Part shown: piece by piece, positions 1-5,964 of the stretch
How positions within the stretch are numbered: position 1 is the first letter of the stretch
Layout: every line of letters begins with the position of its first letter
NCBI GenBank assembly: GCA_027435495.1
Contig: DAHZZC010000276.1
Span: 1-7,304 of the forward strand
Reading direction: 5' to 3'
Origin: Planctomycetales bacterium
Lineage (GTDB): Bacteria; Planctomycetota; Planctomycetia; Isosphaerales; Isosphaeraceae
DNA: 7,304 nucleotides
Notes under the pieces: generated by a model
What the model saw: the letters and a program-made list of their open reading frames with translations, nothing else
Told to the model about the DNA's origin: nothing
Database searches by the model: none
Position numbers and translations under genes: made by a program

Positions 1-885
1 CTCGATCGCACCGATTTTGCCGGTCTGCGGGAACATGTCGCCGTTCGCCAGCATGAGCTCGACTCGGTCTTCCTTTTCGTGTTGCTCTCGGTTCGCCATG
101 TACTCGAGGTAATTCTTCTCGGGGACGTTGAAGTAGACCCACATCACGCTATTATCCGACAGGGTGGTCAGGAGGTCGCCTTCCTTGATCAGGCTGCCCT
201 CCCGCTGTAGCAGCCGGTCGACGATGCCGTCGAAAGATGCCTTGACGCTGGTGAAACCCAGTTCGGCCTCCGCCTGCTTCACCTTGGCGGTGGTCCTTGC
301 CAGTTTGGCCTTGAGCAAGTTCAACATTTTCTGGGAGACCACATTCTCCTTTCGCAGTGCTTCGTTGTACTGGTACTCCATGTCCGCGAGATCGCGTTCC
401 GCCTTCTCGGCGTCCAGCCTGGCCTCGTAGAGGATGGGTTGGATCTTGAACATCACATCGTCCTGCTTCACCCTCTGGCCCTCCTTGATTCGGATTTCCA
501 GAAGGTATCCGGGCTCCAGGGCCCGGACCTCGATGTGGCGCTGCGAGTGAATCTGGCAGACGAAGGAGTAGGTGATGATCACGTCCTCGACTTTGGGAGT
601 GGTGATCACAATCTCACGGGCCTCCTGGTGGGGCTCCTCTTCTTTCTGGAAATACGTGTCGTACTGGTCAACGACGTATCCCCTCAGGCGACGGACGTTC
701 TTGCCCAGAGAATCAAGAGATTCATAAACAGTGCGCATGTTGAGCGGCGGAACGAGCTCGGGCCGTATCTTTGACAGGACCAGGACACCGCCACTTCCCA
801 CCGCGACAACGAACAGAAGGGTTGTGATGGGTCGCCGGATGGCGACGACGAAGGGGTATCGAATGGCGAGGAAGAGGATATTCAT
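1..885 (-). CDS. HlyD/AcrA-type periplasmic adaptor subunit, 3' end outside window
   Basis: Membrane-fusion adaptor that would link an inner-membrane exporter (RND or ABC type) to an outer-membrane channel. Read on the minus strand, 295 codons are open from the ATG at 885 to the window edge, with no stop. Residues 20-38 form one hydrophobic anchor after a basic stretch (AIRRP). Residues 39-110 are a periplasmic linker. The first half of the lipoyl/barrel-sandwich domain lies at about 113-150 (HIEVRALEPGYL, then IKEGQRVKQDD). A long charged alpha-hairpin follows at 151-209, then the second lipoyl half at 210-243 (FTSVKASFDGIV, REGSLIKEGDLL) and the start of the beta-barrel (VMWVYFNVPEKNYLEYM). 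This order is diagnostic of the HlyD/MFP family. The ATG is the first in-frame Met after a TGA about 115 bp upstream; its ribosome site is weak (CAGGAG about 12 bases away). The transporter and channel partners must lie beyond position 1 or elsewhere. The substrate cannot be told from the sequence. Confidence 0.93.
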   Translation of the reverse strand, partial: MNILFLAIRYPFVVAIRRPITTLLFVVAVGSGGVLVLSKIRPELVPPLNMRTVYESLDSLGKNVRRLRGYVVDQYDTYFQKEEEPHQEAREIVITTPKVEDVIITYSFVCQIHSQRHIEVRALEPGYLLEIRIKEGQRVKQDDVMFKIQPILYEARLDAEKAERDLADMEYQYNEALRKENVVSQKMLNLLKAKLARTTAKVKQAEAELGFTSVKASFDGIVDRLLQREGSLIKEGDLLTTLSDNSVMWVYFNVPEKNYLEYMANREQHEKEDRVELMLANGDMFPQTGKIGAIE

Positions 886-996
886 GACCCTGACTGCTCC
901 TGGTTGGCCCTCGGCCTGGACATTCAGGACTCGGGCGCGGAATCTCCGACAACGAGATCTCGACAAGCAGTGCGGCGGAGCACCGAGGGAGGAAGG
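886..996. other. Short intergenic stretch with a 10-bp palindrome
   Basis: The gap lies between the adaptor start and the end of the doubtful ORF at 997-1575. It holds a perfect palindrome CGAGATCTCG at 953-962, overlapped by the inverted arms ATCTC/GAGAT. These could be an operator or nothing. I see no clear terminator and no convincing promoter, so read-through from the promoter at 1694-1722 into the adaptor gene is possible. Confidence 0.3.
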
Positions 997-1575
997 TCAG
1001 AGCGCCTTCAGCATCGGGGCGATCCATTGACGAGCGGCTAAGGATGCCGACACCGGTGCTTCGGCCGGCGACGGGCAGAGCGCATGACATCGCGGCGGGA
1101 TGTGGATCCATCCCGGGGTCCAATGCGAGCGATCTCGCATCACCCCAATCGATCGCTGGCGCGCGGCGCGAACGATGTCGGCCGCGGAGATGAAATCAGC
1201 AGCGAGGCGGTCGCGCCGCGACCGCGATGATGAAACAAATCCGCACGAGGAAAGACGCGCGACGGCGGGTGGAAGGGCGTCGAACGACACGAAAGCCAAC
1301 GAGAATTCTATCGACGGTTCATGCTTGACATCAGCGACAAGCTCGTCGTCGATATCCGGCTGGAGAAAGCCCTTCTCTTTCAAGGAAGAATGGGAGGAAT
1401 TCGCAAGCTGGCCGCCGAGACCCATGGTTGGGATCGCGAGGTGACGCCGCAGTGGGTTGGGTATGGAGGCGCTACAACATACCCTCGTCGACCAAATCGG
1501 TGAAATCAACACCGATAGCAGTAGCCCCACGGCTCTCAGGATGCGAGCACTCGGTTTAACGAAGCGCCCAGTCAT
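997..1575 (-). CDS. Doubtful hypothetical protein with N-terminal hydrophobic segment
   Basis: A 192-codon open frame on minus, upstream of the adaptor and in the same direction. In its favour: the ATG at 1575 has GGAAG five bases upstream. The N-terminus looks like a signal peptide or anchor (basic residues R4, K7, R11, then AVGLLLSVLISPIW). A strong promoter-like sequence lies about 120 bp upstream. Against it: the rest (about residues 36-192) is rich in Ser, Arg and Pro, has no recognisable domain, and its codon use is less biased toward G/C at third positions than the neighbours. The complementary plus frame is also open and looks protein-like around 1235-1500. A longer version from a GTG at 1665 in the same frame has no better support. 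I do not recognise a family. It may be a real orphan secreted protein, a decayed gene, or noncoding leader of the adaptor transcript. Confidence 0.33.
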   Translation of the reverse strand: MTGRFVKPSARILRAVGLLLSVLISPIWSTRVCCSASIPNPLRRHLAIPTMGLGGQLANSSHSSLKEKGFLQPDIDDELVADVKHEPSIEFSLAFVSFDALPPAVARLSSCGFVSSSRSRRDRLAADFISAADIVRAARQRSIGVMRDRSHWTPGWIHIPPRCHALCPSPAEAPVSASLAARQWIAPMLKAL

Positions 1576-1693
1576 CGTTACTTCCACCTCGCGCCGGAGT
1601 GAAAGATCCGAAGAGCATATCGAATTCCCGGTGGAAAGTCTCGCAATTGGAATCCGAAGTGCCACTCAGAAGGCGCGCTTTCTCTTTCCATAT

Positions 1694-1722
1694 ATCATAA
1701 GACCCCTTAAGACGTGGGTCAA
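1694..1722 (-). promoter_or_regulatory. Sigma70-like promoter reading leftward
   Basis: On the minus strand there is TTGACC (1717-1722), a 17-bp spacer, then TATGAT (1694-1699). Each box matches the housekeeping consensus (TTGACA/TATAAT) at five of six positions, with optimal spacing. Transcription would start near 1687 and run toward the ORF at 1575 and the adaptor at 885, giving a leader of about 110 bases to the first and about 800 to the second. The local sequence is AT-rich compared with the rest of the window. The match is seen directly; activity is inferred. Confidence 0.6.
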
Positions 1723-1737
1723 GTCGGTTGCTTCGAA

Positions 1738-1771
1738 ACAGAAGTGGTTGCGATACAGAAATGGTTGCCAT
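1738..1771. repeat. Tandem 17-bp direct repeat upstream of the promoter
   Basis: Two adjacent copies, ACAGAAGTGGTTGCGAT (1738-1754) and ACAGAAATGGTTGCCAT (1755-1771), differ at two positions. Their GGTTGC core occurs a third time at 1726-1731, three bases outside the -35 box. The cores are therefore spaced 20 and 17 bp apart on one face of a promoter. Such an arrangement suits a direct-repeat activator site, though no regulator can be named. Confidence 0.55.
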
Positions 1772-1967
1772 GCGCGAACGACAACAGAATATGGGCTCCC
1801 ATCGGGGCTTTGCCCGGCCAGCTCTCGTTCGAGACCATGGGTTTCTTCGGACTCACGATTTAAACCTTTTGTTCGGTCAGGACGTCATTCCTTTCGATGA
1901 GCCGCAGCCTTGGGATTTCGGAACTCCTCTGGCTCGCCGTAAACGGAGGCCTCCAGGCCGTTCTTTC

Positions 1968-2774
1968 TCAGGCCGCCAAGGAACCTTGCGGGAACTCGCG
2001 AGCGGCCAGGGTGATGGTCTCCTCGTCGACGATCGGAAGCTCGCGAGCGTACGCGATCAGAAGTGCGAGATCGGCCAGTCGGTTCAGGCGGCGGGGCAGG
2101 CCGTCGGCGGCCAGGTGCAGGGCCGAGAGCGCCGAGGGGGAGAACAGGTCCGGGCCGCCATCGGAACGCGCCGACTGGATCCGGCCGACCACGTACGCGA
2201 TCGATTCCGATTCGGTCAGCGTCCCGGCCAGGCAACGCGCCGAGAGCCGATCCGAGAGTCCCGCGGGGAGGTCGAAGAGGTACTCGGTCGCGCCGACGAG
2301 CAGCATCGAGAGATCCGACGTGCCGTCTGTCGCGAAGTTGAGGAGTCCTCGAAGCGCCTCGAACGTCGACGGGTCGCGGATCGTCTGCGCTTCATCCACG
2401 ATCAAAAGCGGTCGATCGCCACGCGCCGACATCGCGGCGAGCCGGTCCCGGATCCGACGGAGAGACTCGATCATCGTTGACGAGCCCGGCGGATCGCCGA
2501 GGCCCTCGGCGATCATCGCCAGGAGTTCGGAAGAGGGCAGGGCGGGGTACGTCAGGTGGACCGTCGGGCTGCCGATCGCCGTCGAGAGCCGGCGCGCCAG
2601 GATCGTCTTGCCCGATCCGGGTGGGCCGTATAATGCCGCAGCGCCTCGCGAGGCCTCCAGCGCGTAGCGGAGCCGGCGCAGGATGGCCTCGTGACCGGCC
2701 AGGGGGAGATAGGCCGAGGGGTCCACCGTCTCGGCGAACGGACGGCGGATCAGCCCGTGGTGAGCCTCGTACAC
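1968..2774 (-). CDS. ExeA/GspA-type AAA+ ATPase
   Basis: A 268-residue cytoplasmic AAA+ ATPase of the ExeA/GspA/MshM type, including the PEP-CTERM-locus secretion ATPases. Members use ATP to help assemble or drive envelope secretion machinery. It opens with the family signature YEAHHGLIRRPF (residues 2-13). Next come Walker A GPPGSGKT (50-57), Walker B PLLIVDEAQ (122-130), and a sensor-2-like LPRRLNRLADLALL near the C-terminus. Length is normal for a minimal family member; the C-terminal peptidoglycan-binding domain of full-length ExeA is absent. The start is a GTG at 2774, chosen because AAAGGAG sits five bases upstream and because translation beyond it gives Pro/Arg-rich shadow sequence overlapping the upstream gene. 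It follows the P-loop gene by 23 bp, so the two are surely co-transcribed and probably work together. The AAA+ assignment is firm; the exact process it serves is inferred. Confidence 0.9.
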   Translation of the reverse strand: MYEAHHGLIRRPFAETVDPSAYLPLAGHEAILRRLRYALEASRGAAALYGPPGSGKTILARRLSTAIGSPTVHLTYPALPSSELLAMIAEGLGDPPGSSTMIESLRRIRDRLAAMSARGDRPLLIVDEAQTIRDPSTFEALRGLLNFATDGTSDLSMLLVGATEYLFDLPAGLSDRLSARCLAGTLTESESIAYVVGRIQSARSDGGPDLFSPSALSALHLAADGLPRRLNRLADLALLIAYARELPIVDEETITLAAREFPQGSLAA

Positions 2775-2779
2775 GTCGA

Positions 2780-2786
2780 CTCCTTT
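2780..2786 (-). promoter_or_regulatory. Ribosome binding site fixing the GTG start of the ATPase
   Basis: The minus strand reads AAAGGAG, five bases (TCGAC) before the GTG at 2774. It lies in the 23-bp gap after the TGA of the upstream gene. It is the best Shine-Dalgarno match in the operon and decides against the much longer upstream ATG of the same open frame at 3023. Confidence 0.75.
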
Positions 2787-2797
2787 CGACGCGAGGT

Positions 2798-3592
2798 TCA
2801 GACGAACGTCTCGGCCAGGCCGAGCAGGGGAATCCCGGCCGATCCGAGGGTCTCTCGGGCGCGGGCGAGCGTCCGGGGGGTGGTCAACTCGCGGTGGTAG
2901 ACCAGCACGGCGGCATCCACATCGCGGTGGACGGCCGAGGCGCTCAGCCCGTTGAAGAGCGGGCCGCCGTCGAGCAGGATCAAATCGTGATCGCGACGGA
3001 GACGGGCGAGTGTCGCCGACCATCCCGGCGAGGCCAGGAAGTCGCGAGGCCGCGCCACCGCCGATCGAATCGGAAGGACTGTCAGATGGTCGTCGGCCGC
3101 TTCAATCAGGGCGTCGGCCAGCGCATGCCCGCCCTCGACCACATCCTCCAGCCCCAGTTCGGGCCGAAGTCCCAGCAGGCGGGCGATCATCGGGCCTGCA
3201 AGGTCGGCGTCCACCAGAACCGTCCGTACCGGGTGACGCGCCAGAGCCCGGGCCAGCGCCAGAATGAGCGTGGTCCGCCCCTCGGCACGGTGGCTACTCG
3301 TAAATAAAATCGACCGAACATCAATCCGATGATGGATTTCGATCAGTGAGGCGGCCAGCTCGTCGAACCGGTCGCCGCAGTCGCGCTCCAGCCCAAGGAC
3401 CACCGCGGGCCACTGCAATTCGACGGCAGAATCCGAGGGCGAGGGACCGAAGGCTTCCTGCGTCCGGGAGGAACCCGAGCGGCGGGCGACTGCGTGCGAG
3501 GGCCAGTGCGGCGCCGGCGGAACGGACTGGACCGGCTCGGCCTTTTCGCGGTGGGAGTAGACCCGCGCCAGGGCCTCGTCAACTTCCCTCAT
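2798..3592 (-). CDS. CpsD/BY-kinase-like P-loop ATPase with altered Walker A
   Basis: A 264-residue SIMIBI-class P-loop protein related to the cytoplasmic domain of bacterial tyrosine kinases (CpsD, CapB, Wzc), which control exopolysaccharide chain length and export. A variable N-terminal 60 residues, rich in Pro and Ser, precede the core. Walker A-like SSHRAEGRTT is at 99-108, Walker A' VLVDADL at 125-131, and Walker B DLILLDGG at 203-210. The usual GEGK[ST] is AEGRTT, so Arg106 (codon CGG) replaces the nucleotide-binding lysine. The C-terminus (PLLGLAETFV) lacks the tyrosine cluster that BY-kinases autophosphorylate. It may therefore be a degenerate or regulatory partner rather than an active kinase. 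The ATG overlaps the previous gene by 14 bp and has AGAGGAG seven bases upstream, inside that gene. The ExeA-type gene follows directly. A MinD/ParA-like role is a less likely alternative. Confidence 0.82.
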   Translation of the reverse strand: MREVDEALARVYSHREKAEPVQSVPPAPHWPSHAVARRSGSSRTQEAFGPSPSDSAVELQWPAVVLGLERDCGDRFDELAASLIEIHHRIDVRSILFTSSHRAEGRTTLILALARALARHPVRTVLVDADLAGPMIARLLGLRPELGLEDVVEGGHALADALIEAADDHLTVLPIRSAVARPRDFLASPGWSATLARLRRDHDLILLDGGPLFNGLSASAVHRDVDAAVLVYHRELTTPRTLARARETLGSAGIPLLGLAETFV

Positions 3593-4076
3593 GCGACGGC
3601 TCCTCTCGGTCCCGATGGTTGTCGGGAAGCAGATAGCCCGGGAAGATCACCGGCGATTCGGCGTCGACAACCGGGGCGCCCAGGTCGGGCTCGGCCGAGG
3701 GGGATTCAAGGACGGGGCCAATCCCGTCGTCAATCCGCGCCACCTCCACCGTCGGACGCTCCGCTGGAAGCGAGAGCCGGGGCAGTCCGCCATCCCTCGG
3801 CGTCCATCCGATCGTGAACAGACCCGCCATCACCGCCAGTATCGCCGTCGCGATCGCCGTCCGACGAACTCCACGTCGAAGCCGACGCCGGGGACGCCGG
3901 GTACTCGTCCGAATCGGGCGGGCACTCACCGTGATCGAAGGGCGGCCCGATCGCCCAGATACCCGCTTCGGCGCCAGCCGGGGTACGCGAATCAGGGTCG
4001 GGATCAGGTCGGCCTCGACGGGCCCTCTCACGGTCCGGGGGCCCGGTCTCACGGTCTCGGTGTCGAGTCGCATCAT
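3579..4076 (-). CDS. Small single-pass membrane protein, first gene of ATPase operon
   Basis: A 165-residue protein of unknown family. The N-terminal 70 residues are Arg/Pro-rich and end in a strongly basic patch (RRPRRRLRRGVRR, 60-72). One membrane segment follows at about 73-91 (TAIATAILAVMAGLFTIGW), then an acidic, Pro-rich tail of about 74 residues. By the positive-inside rule the basic part is cytoplasmic and the acidic tail periplasmic. It overlaps the P-loop gene by 14 bp, a sign of translational coupling. It could be a membrane anchor for the two ATPases, loosely like the Wzz partner of BY-kinases, but no Wzz motif is visible. Two adjacent ATGs (4076, 4073) are possible; GAGGGG lies six bases before the first. 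Composition is biased, so real coding is supported mainly by the overlap, ribosome site and clear membrane segment. Confidence 0.72.
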   Translation of the reverse strand: MMRLDTETVRPGPRTVRGPVEADLIPTLIRVPRLAPKRVSGRSGRPSITVSARPIRTSTRRPRRRLRRGVRRTAIATAILAVMAGLFTIGWTPRDGGLPRLSLPAERPTVEVARIDDGIGPVLESPSAEPDLGAPVVDAESPVIFPGYLLPDNHRDREEPSHEGS

Positions 4077-4395
4077 GGCGGTCCCCTCGCGTTCGGCGCA
4101 TCAACGGTCGCTACGTCGCCCCGCGTGCCCTCCCGGGCCTCGGTCTGCGTGCCGCTCGTCGTTAGTGATCTTCATCGACCAGCCGACCAGCGAAACTTGA
4201 ACAGCCGTGACGAAAATGCGGAAGCCGGGATCTTTGCCAGCAGGCGAAGCTTGGCATGCTGGGAGTGTCCCGACGACCGGCCGATCGTCCCGTCAAACAC
4301 AAGGCCGGTTGCGACGGTCGCGAGACTCGCGACCATCCCAACCGGCCATCGTCGATCGATTGTGGGTCAGGCTCAGCAGGGGGGCTGCCGGTCGA
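4077..4395. other. Intergenic gap between secreted-protein gene and ATPase operon
   Basis: The gap contains the long nested hairpin at 4303-4347 and must also hold the promoter of the three-gene operon. I found no pair of boxes good enough to call. A short direct repeat on minus (GCTGGTCG twice, about 4160-4175) is the only other pattern noticed. No coding frame is convincing. Confidence 0.4.
4303..4347 (-). terminator. Nested long hairpin, probable terminator of the 522-residue gene
   Basis: Outer arms GGCCGGTTG (4303-4311) and CAACCGGCC (4339-4347) pair perfectly. Inner arms GGTCGCGAG (4316-4324) and CTCGCGACC (4326-4334) also pair perfectly around one base. A 4x4 internal loop lies between the two stems. 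It starts 48 bp past the stop of the gene ending at 4396. On the minus strand it is followed by TTGTGTTTG, a poor T-tract. It may act as an intrinsic terminator, an mRNA 3'-end stabiliser, or a protein-binding palindrome. Confidence 0.62.
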
Positions 4396-5964
4396 TCATC
4401 GGCCGAAGATCCGACGGAAGAACCCACCGCCTCCGCCGCCGTACTCGGGGGAGGCCATCGACTCGCCGCCGAGGCCACCGGCCACCATCGGGGTCGGACG
4501 ACCGGCCTCGTAGTCGCGGACGCTTCGGAACTGCGGAGGACTCGTGCGGAACCGCGCCAGCGCTCCGCCGCCGTTCGCCAGGTCGATCGAGCGGACGTTG
4601 GCCTCGGTGACATAGGGGTTGTGTCCGCTCCATCGCGATTCCGCCAGCTCCAGGAGGTTCAAGGGAGCAAACATCCCGTCGCCAGCGACTCGCATCCAGT
4701 CGGACGAGTACGGGTTCGACTCGTCGACCTTACCGTCCAGCCCGTAGACCAGGGTGTATTCGTAATAGACGACACGATCGGCAGAGTCCTGATCGTTGAG
4801 CATCGAGCCGCTGTTGGCGTGAACCTCGTTCACAATCCGGACGGCACGCGGGCCCCGGCCGGGCATCGCGTGGTAGCTGGCAATGTACTTGTAGACGCCG
4901 TGGTTCCAGACCTCGTTCATCTGGCCGCGTGGCGGGAATGCCCGAAGATTCGCCAGCAGAGCCTTGCGCTCGCCCCGAATGTGCGTCTCGAGCATCGCGT
5001 GAACCCGCGAAACCTTCCCGTCCGTCTCGTCCGGACCCGGTCGCGGAGGGCCGGGCGGAATATCGTTGGCGTAATCGCCAATCCGGTGGTTGTAGTGGTT
5101 CTCACCCAGCTCGGCCCAGAGCGCCTTCAACTCATCACGCGTCAGGCCCGACCCCGGCGCGGGATTCGGCTCGTTCATCAGGATCGAGGCCACTGCGCCG
5201 CCCAGGCAATGCCCCGGCCATCGCGAGATCTCGCGGTTCTGCGCCAGGGCCGCCTCATACGCTCGCGCTCCCGTACCGAAGAGCTGATCGTACTTCAGCA
5301 GCGGGGCAGGGGTCAGGAACCGGGTGATCTGCCCCCCATGATCCTTGTCCGGGCCGAGCCAGAACAGATCATCATAGAGGTTCGGGAACCAGGTCGCGTC
5401 GTCGCCAGCCGCCGGCTGAGTCTCAAGCAGCCCGTTCGGACCCGCCAGGACAATGTCAATCCCGGGCGGGATGTACGAGCCTGGCGACGCCAGCAAGACA
5501 TCGTCTCCGGCAGGGAAGGGGGTGTCGACCCGGGCGTTACCGCCGGCCCACGGCTCATGAATCGAATCCGCCTTGGTTGGCCAGTAATAGAAGTTCCAGG
5601 GACGCTTCAAACTCTGCCCAACCTGCACAAAAGTCGTGCTGATCGTGTAACGACCGTCCGCTCCCTTGACCTTGAAGGTGTACCATCCGTGGTGATCCGT
5701 ACCGACGTCCTGACCATTCGTCCTGGCCGCGCCGTCGGGACCCTTCAGGTCGACCACCTGCCCGGCGGTCGTCCCGATCGTCAACTCGCCGCCGAACCGC
5801 GTCGGCACGTAGACCCCATAGAATCGCTCGCCGGACTGACCGCCCAGCGATCCCCCCAGCGGGACGGTCGCCACTTGCTCGGCGGTTTGCGCTCCGGCCG
5901 CCACACTCATTGTGGCCGCCAGAACACAGACCAGCATCCCACCGAGCCGGTTGCCGATACACAT
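4396..5964 (-). CDS. Secreted protein, possible transglutaminase/papain-like cysteine enzyme
   Basis: A 522-residue exported protein. A signal peptide is clear: R6, then hydrophobic GGMLVCVLAATMSVAAGA, with likely cleavage after AGA at about 25. Residues 30-115 look like a beta-rich domain with alternating hydrophobics and Gly (GERFYGVYVP, GWYTFKVKGADGRYTIST). The middle carries WPGHCLGGAVASIL (249-262). There a Cys after an aromatic/Gly turn begins a helix, as in papain-fold and transglutaminase-like enzymes. Downstream are VWNHGVYKY (352-360), VNEVHANSG (378-386) and YYEYTLVYGLDGKVDE (400-415), whose order resembles the transglutaminase-elicitor type. Candidate catalytic residues are Cys253, His355 or His382, and Asp422. 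The tail ends in six glycines and FFRRIFGR. GGGAGG lies four bases before the ATG. It has its own terminator-like hairpin and is divergent from the repeat-protein gene. The secreted CDS is certain; enzyme class is a guess from motifs. Confidence 0.88.
   Translation of the reverse strand: MCIGNRLGGMLVCVLAATMSVAAGAQTAEQVATVPLGGSLGGQSGERFYGVYVPTRFGGELTIGTTAGQVVDLKGPDGAARTNGQDVGTDHHGWYTFKVKGADGRYTISTTFVQVGQSLKRPWNFYYWPTKADSIHEPWAGGNARVDTPFPAGDDVLLASPGSYIPPGIDIVLAGPNGLLETQPAAGDDATWFPNLYDDLFWLGPDKDHGGQITRFLTPAPLLKYDQLFGTGARAYEAALAQNREISRWPGHCLGGAVASILMNEPNPAPGSGLTRDELKALWAELGENHYNHRIGDYANDIPPGPPRPGPDETDGKVSRVHAMLETHIRGERKALLANLRAFPPRGQMNEVWNHGVYKYIASYHAMPGRGPRAVRIVNEVHANSGSMLNDQDSADRVVYYEYTLVYGLDGKVDESNPYSSDWMRVAGDGMFAPLNLLELAESRWSGHNPYVTEANVRSIDLANGGGALARFRTSPPQFRSVRDYEAGRPTPMVAGGLGGESMASPEYGGGGGGFFRRIFGR

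Larger units (their letters stand above)
1576..1967. other. Gene-free region after the ATPase operon
   Basis: This stretch lies between the ATPase stop and the doubtful ORF and contains the promoter and tandem repeat listed separately. No frame gives a convincing product. Just after the ATPase stop the minus strand carries a small GGCC-TGGA-GGCC hairpin followed by a short pyrimidine run (about 1944-1960). It is too weak to call as a terminator. Confidence 0.4.

Noticed and set aside
722..1123. 133-codon minus frame overlapping the adaptor N-terminus
   Set aside because: It is out of frame with the clear adaptor sequence, and the product is unlike any protein family.
1728..2667. Plus-strand open frames of about 250 codons over the ATPase
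   Set aside because: They are antisense shadows with strongly skewed Arg/Ser composition and no start signals; the minus frame has Walker motifs.
2775..3023. 83-residue N-terminal extension of the ExeA-type ATPase from an upstream ATG
   Set aside because: It is Arg/Pro-rich shadow sequence overlapping the P-loop gene; the GTG at 2774 has a far better ribosome site and begins exactly at the family's conserved N-terminus.
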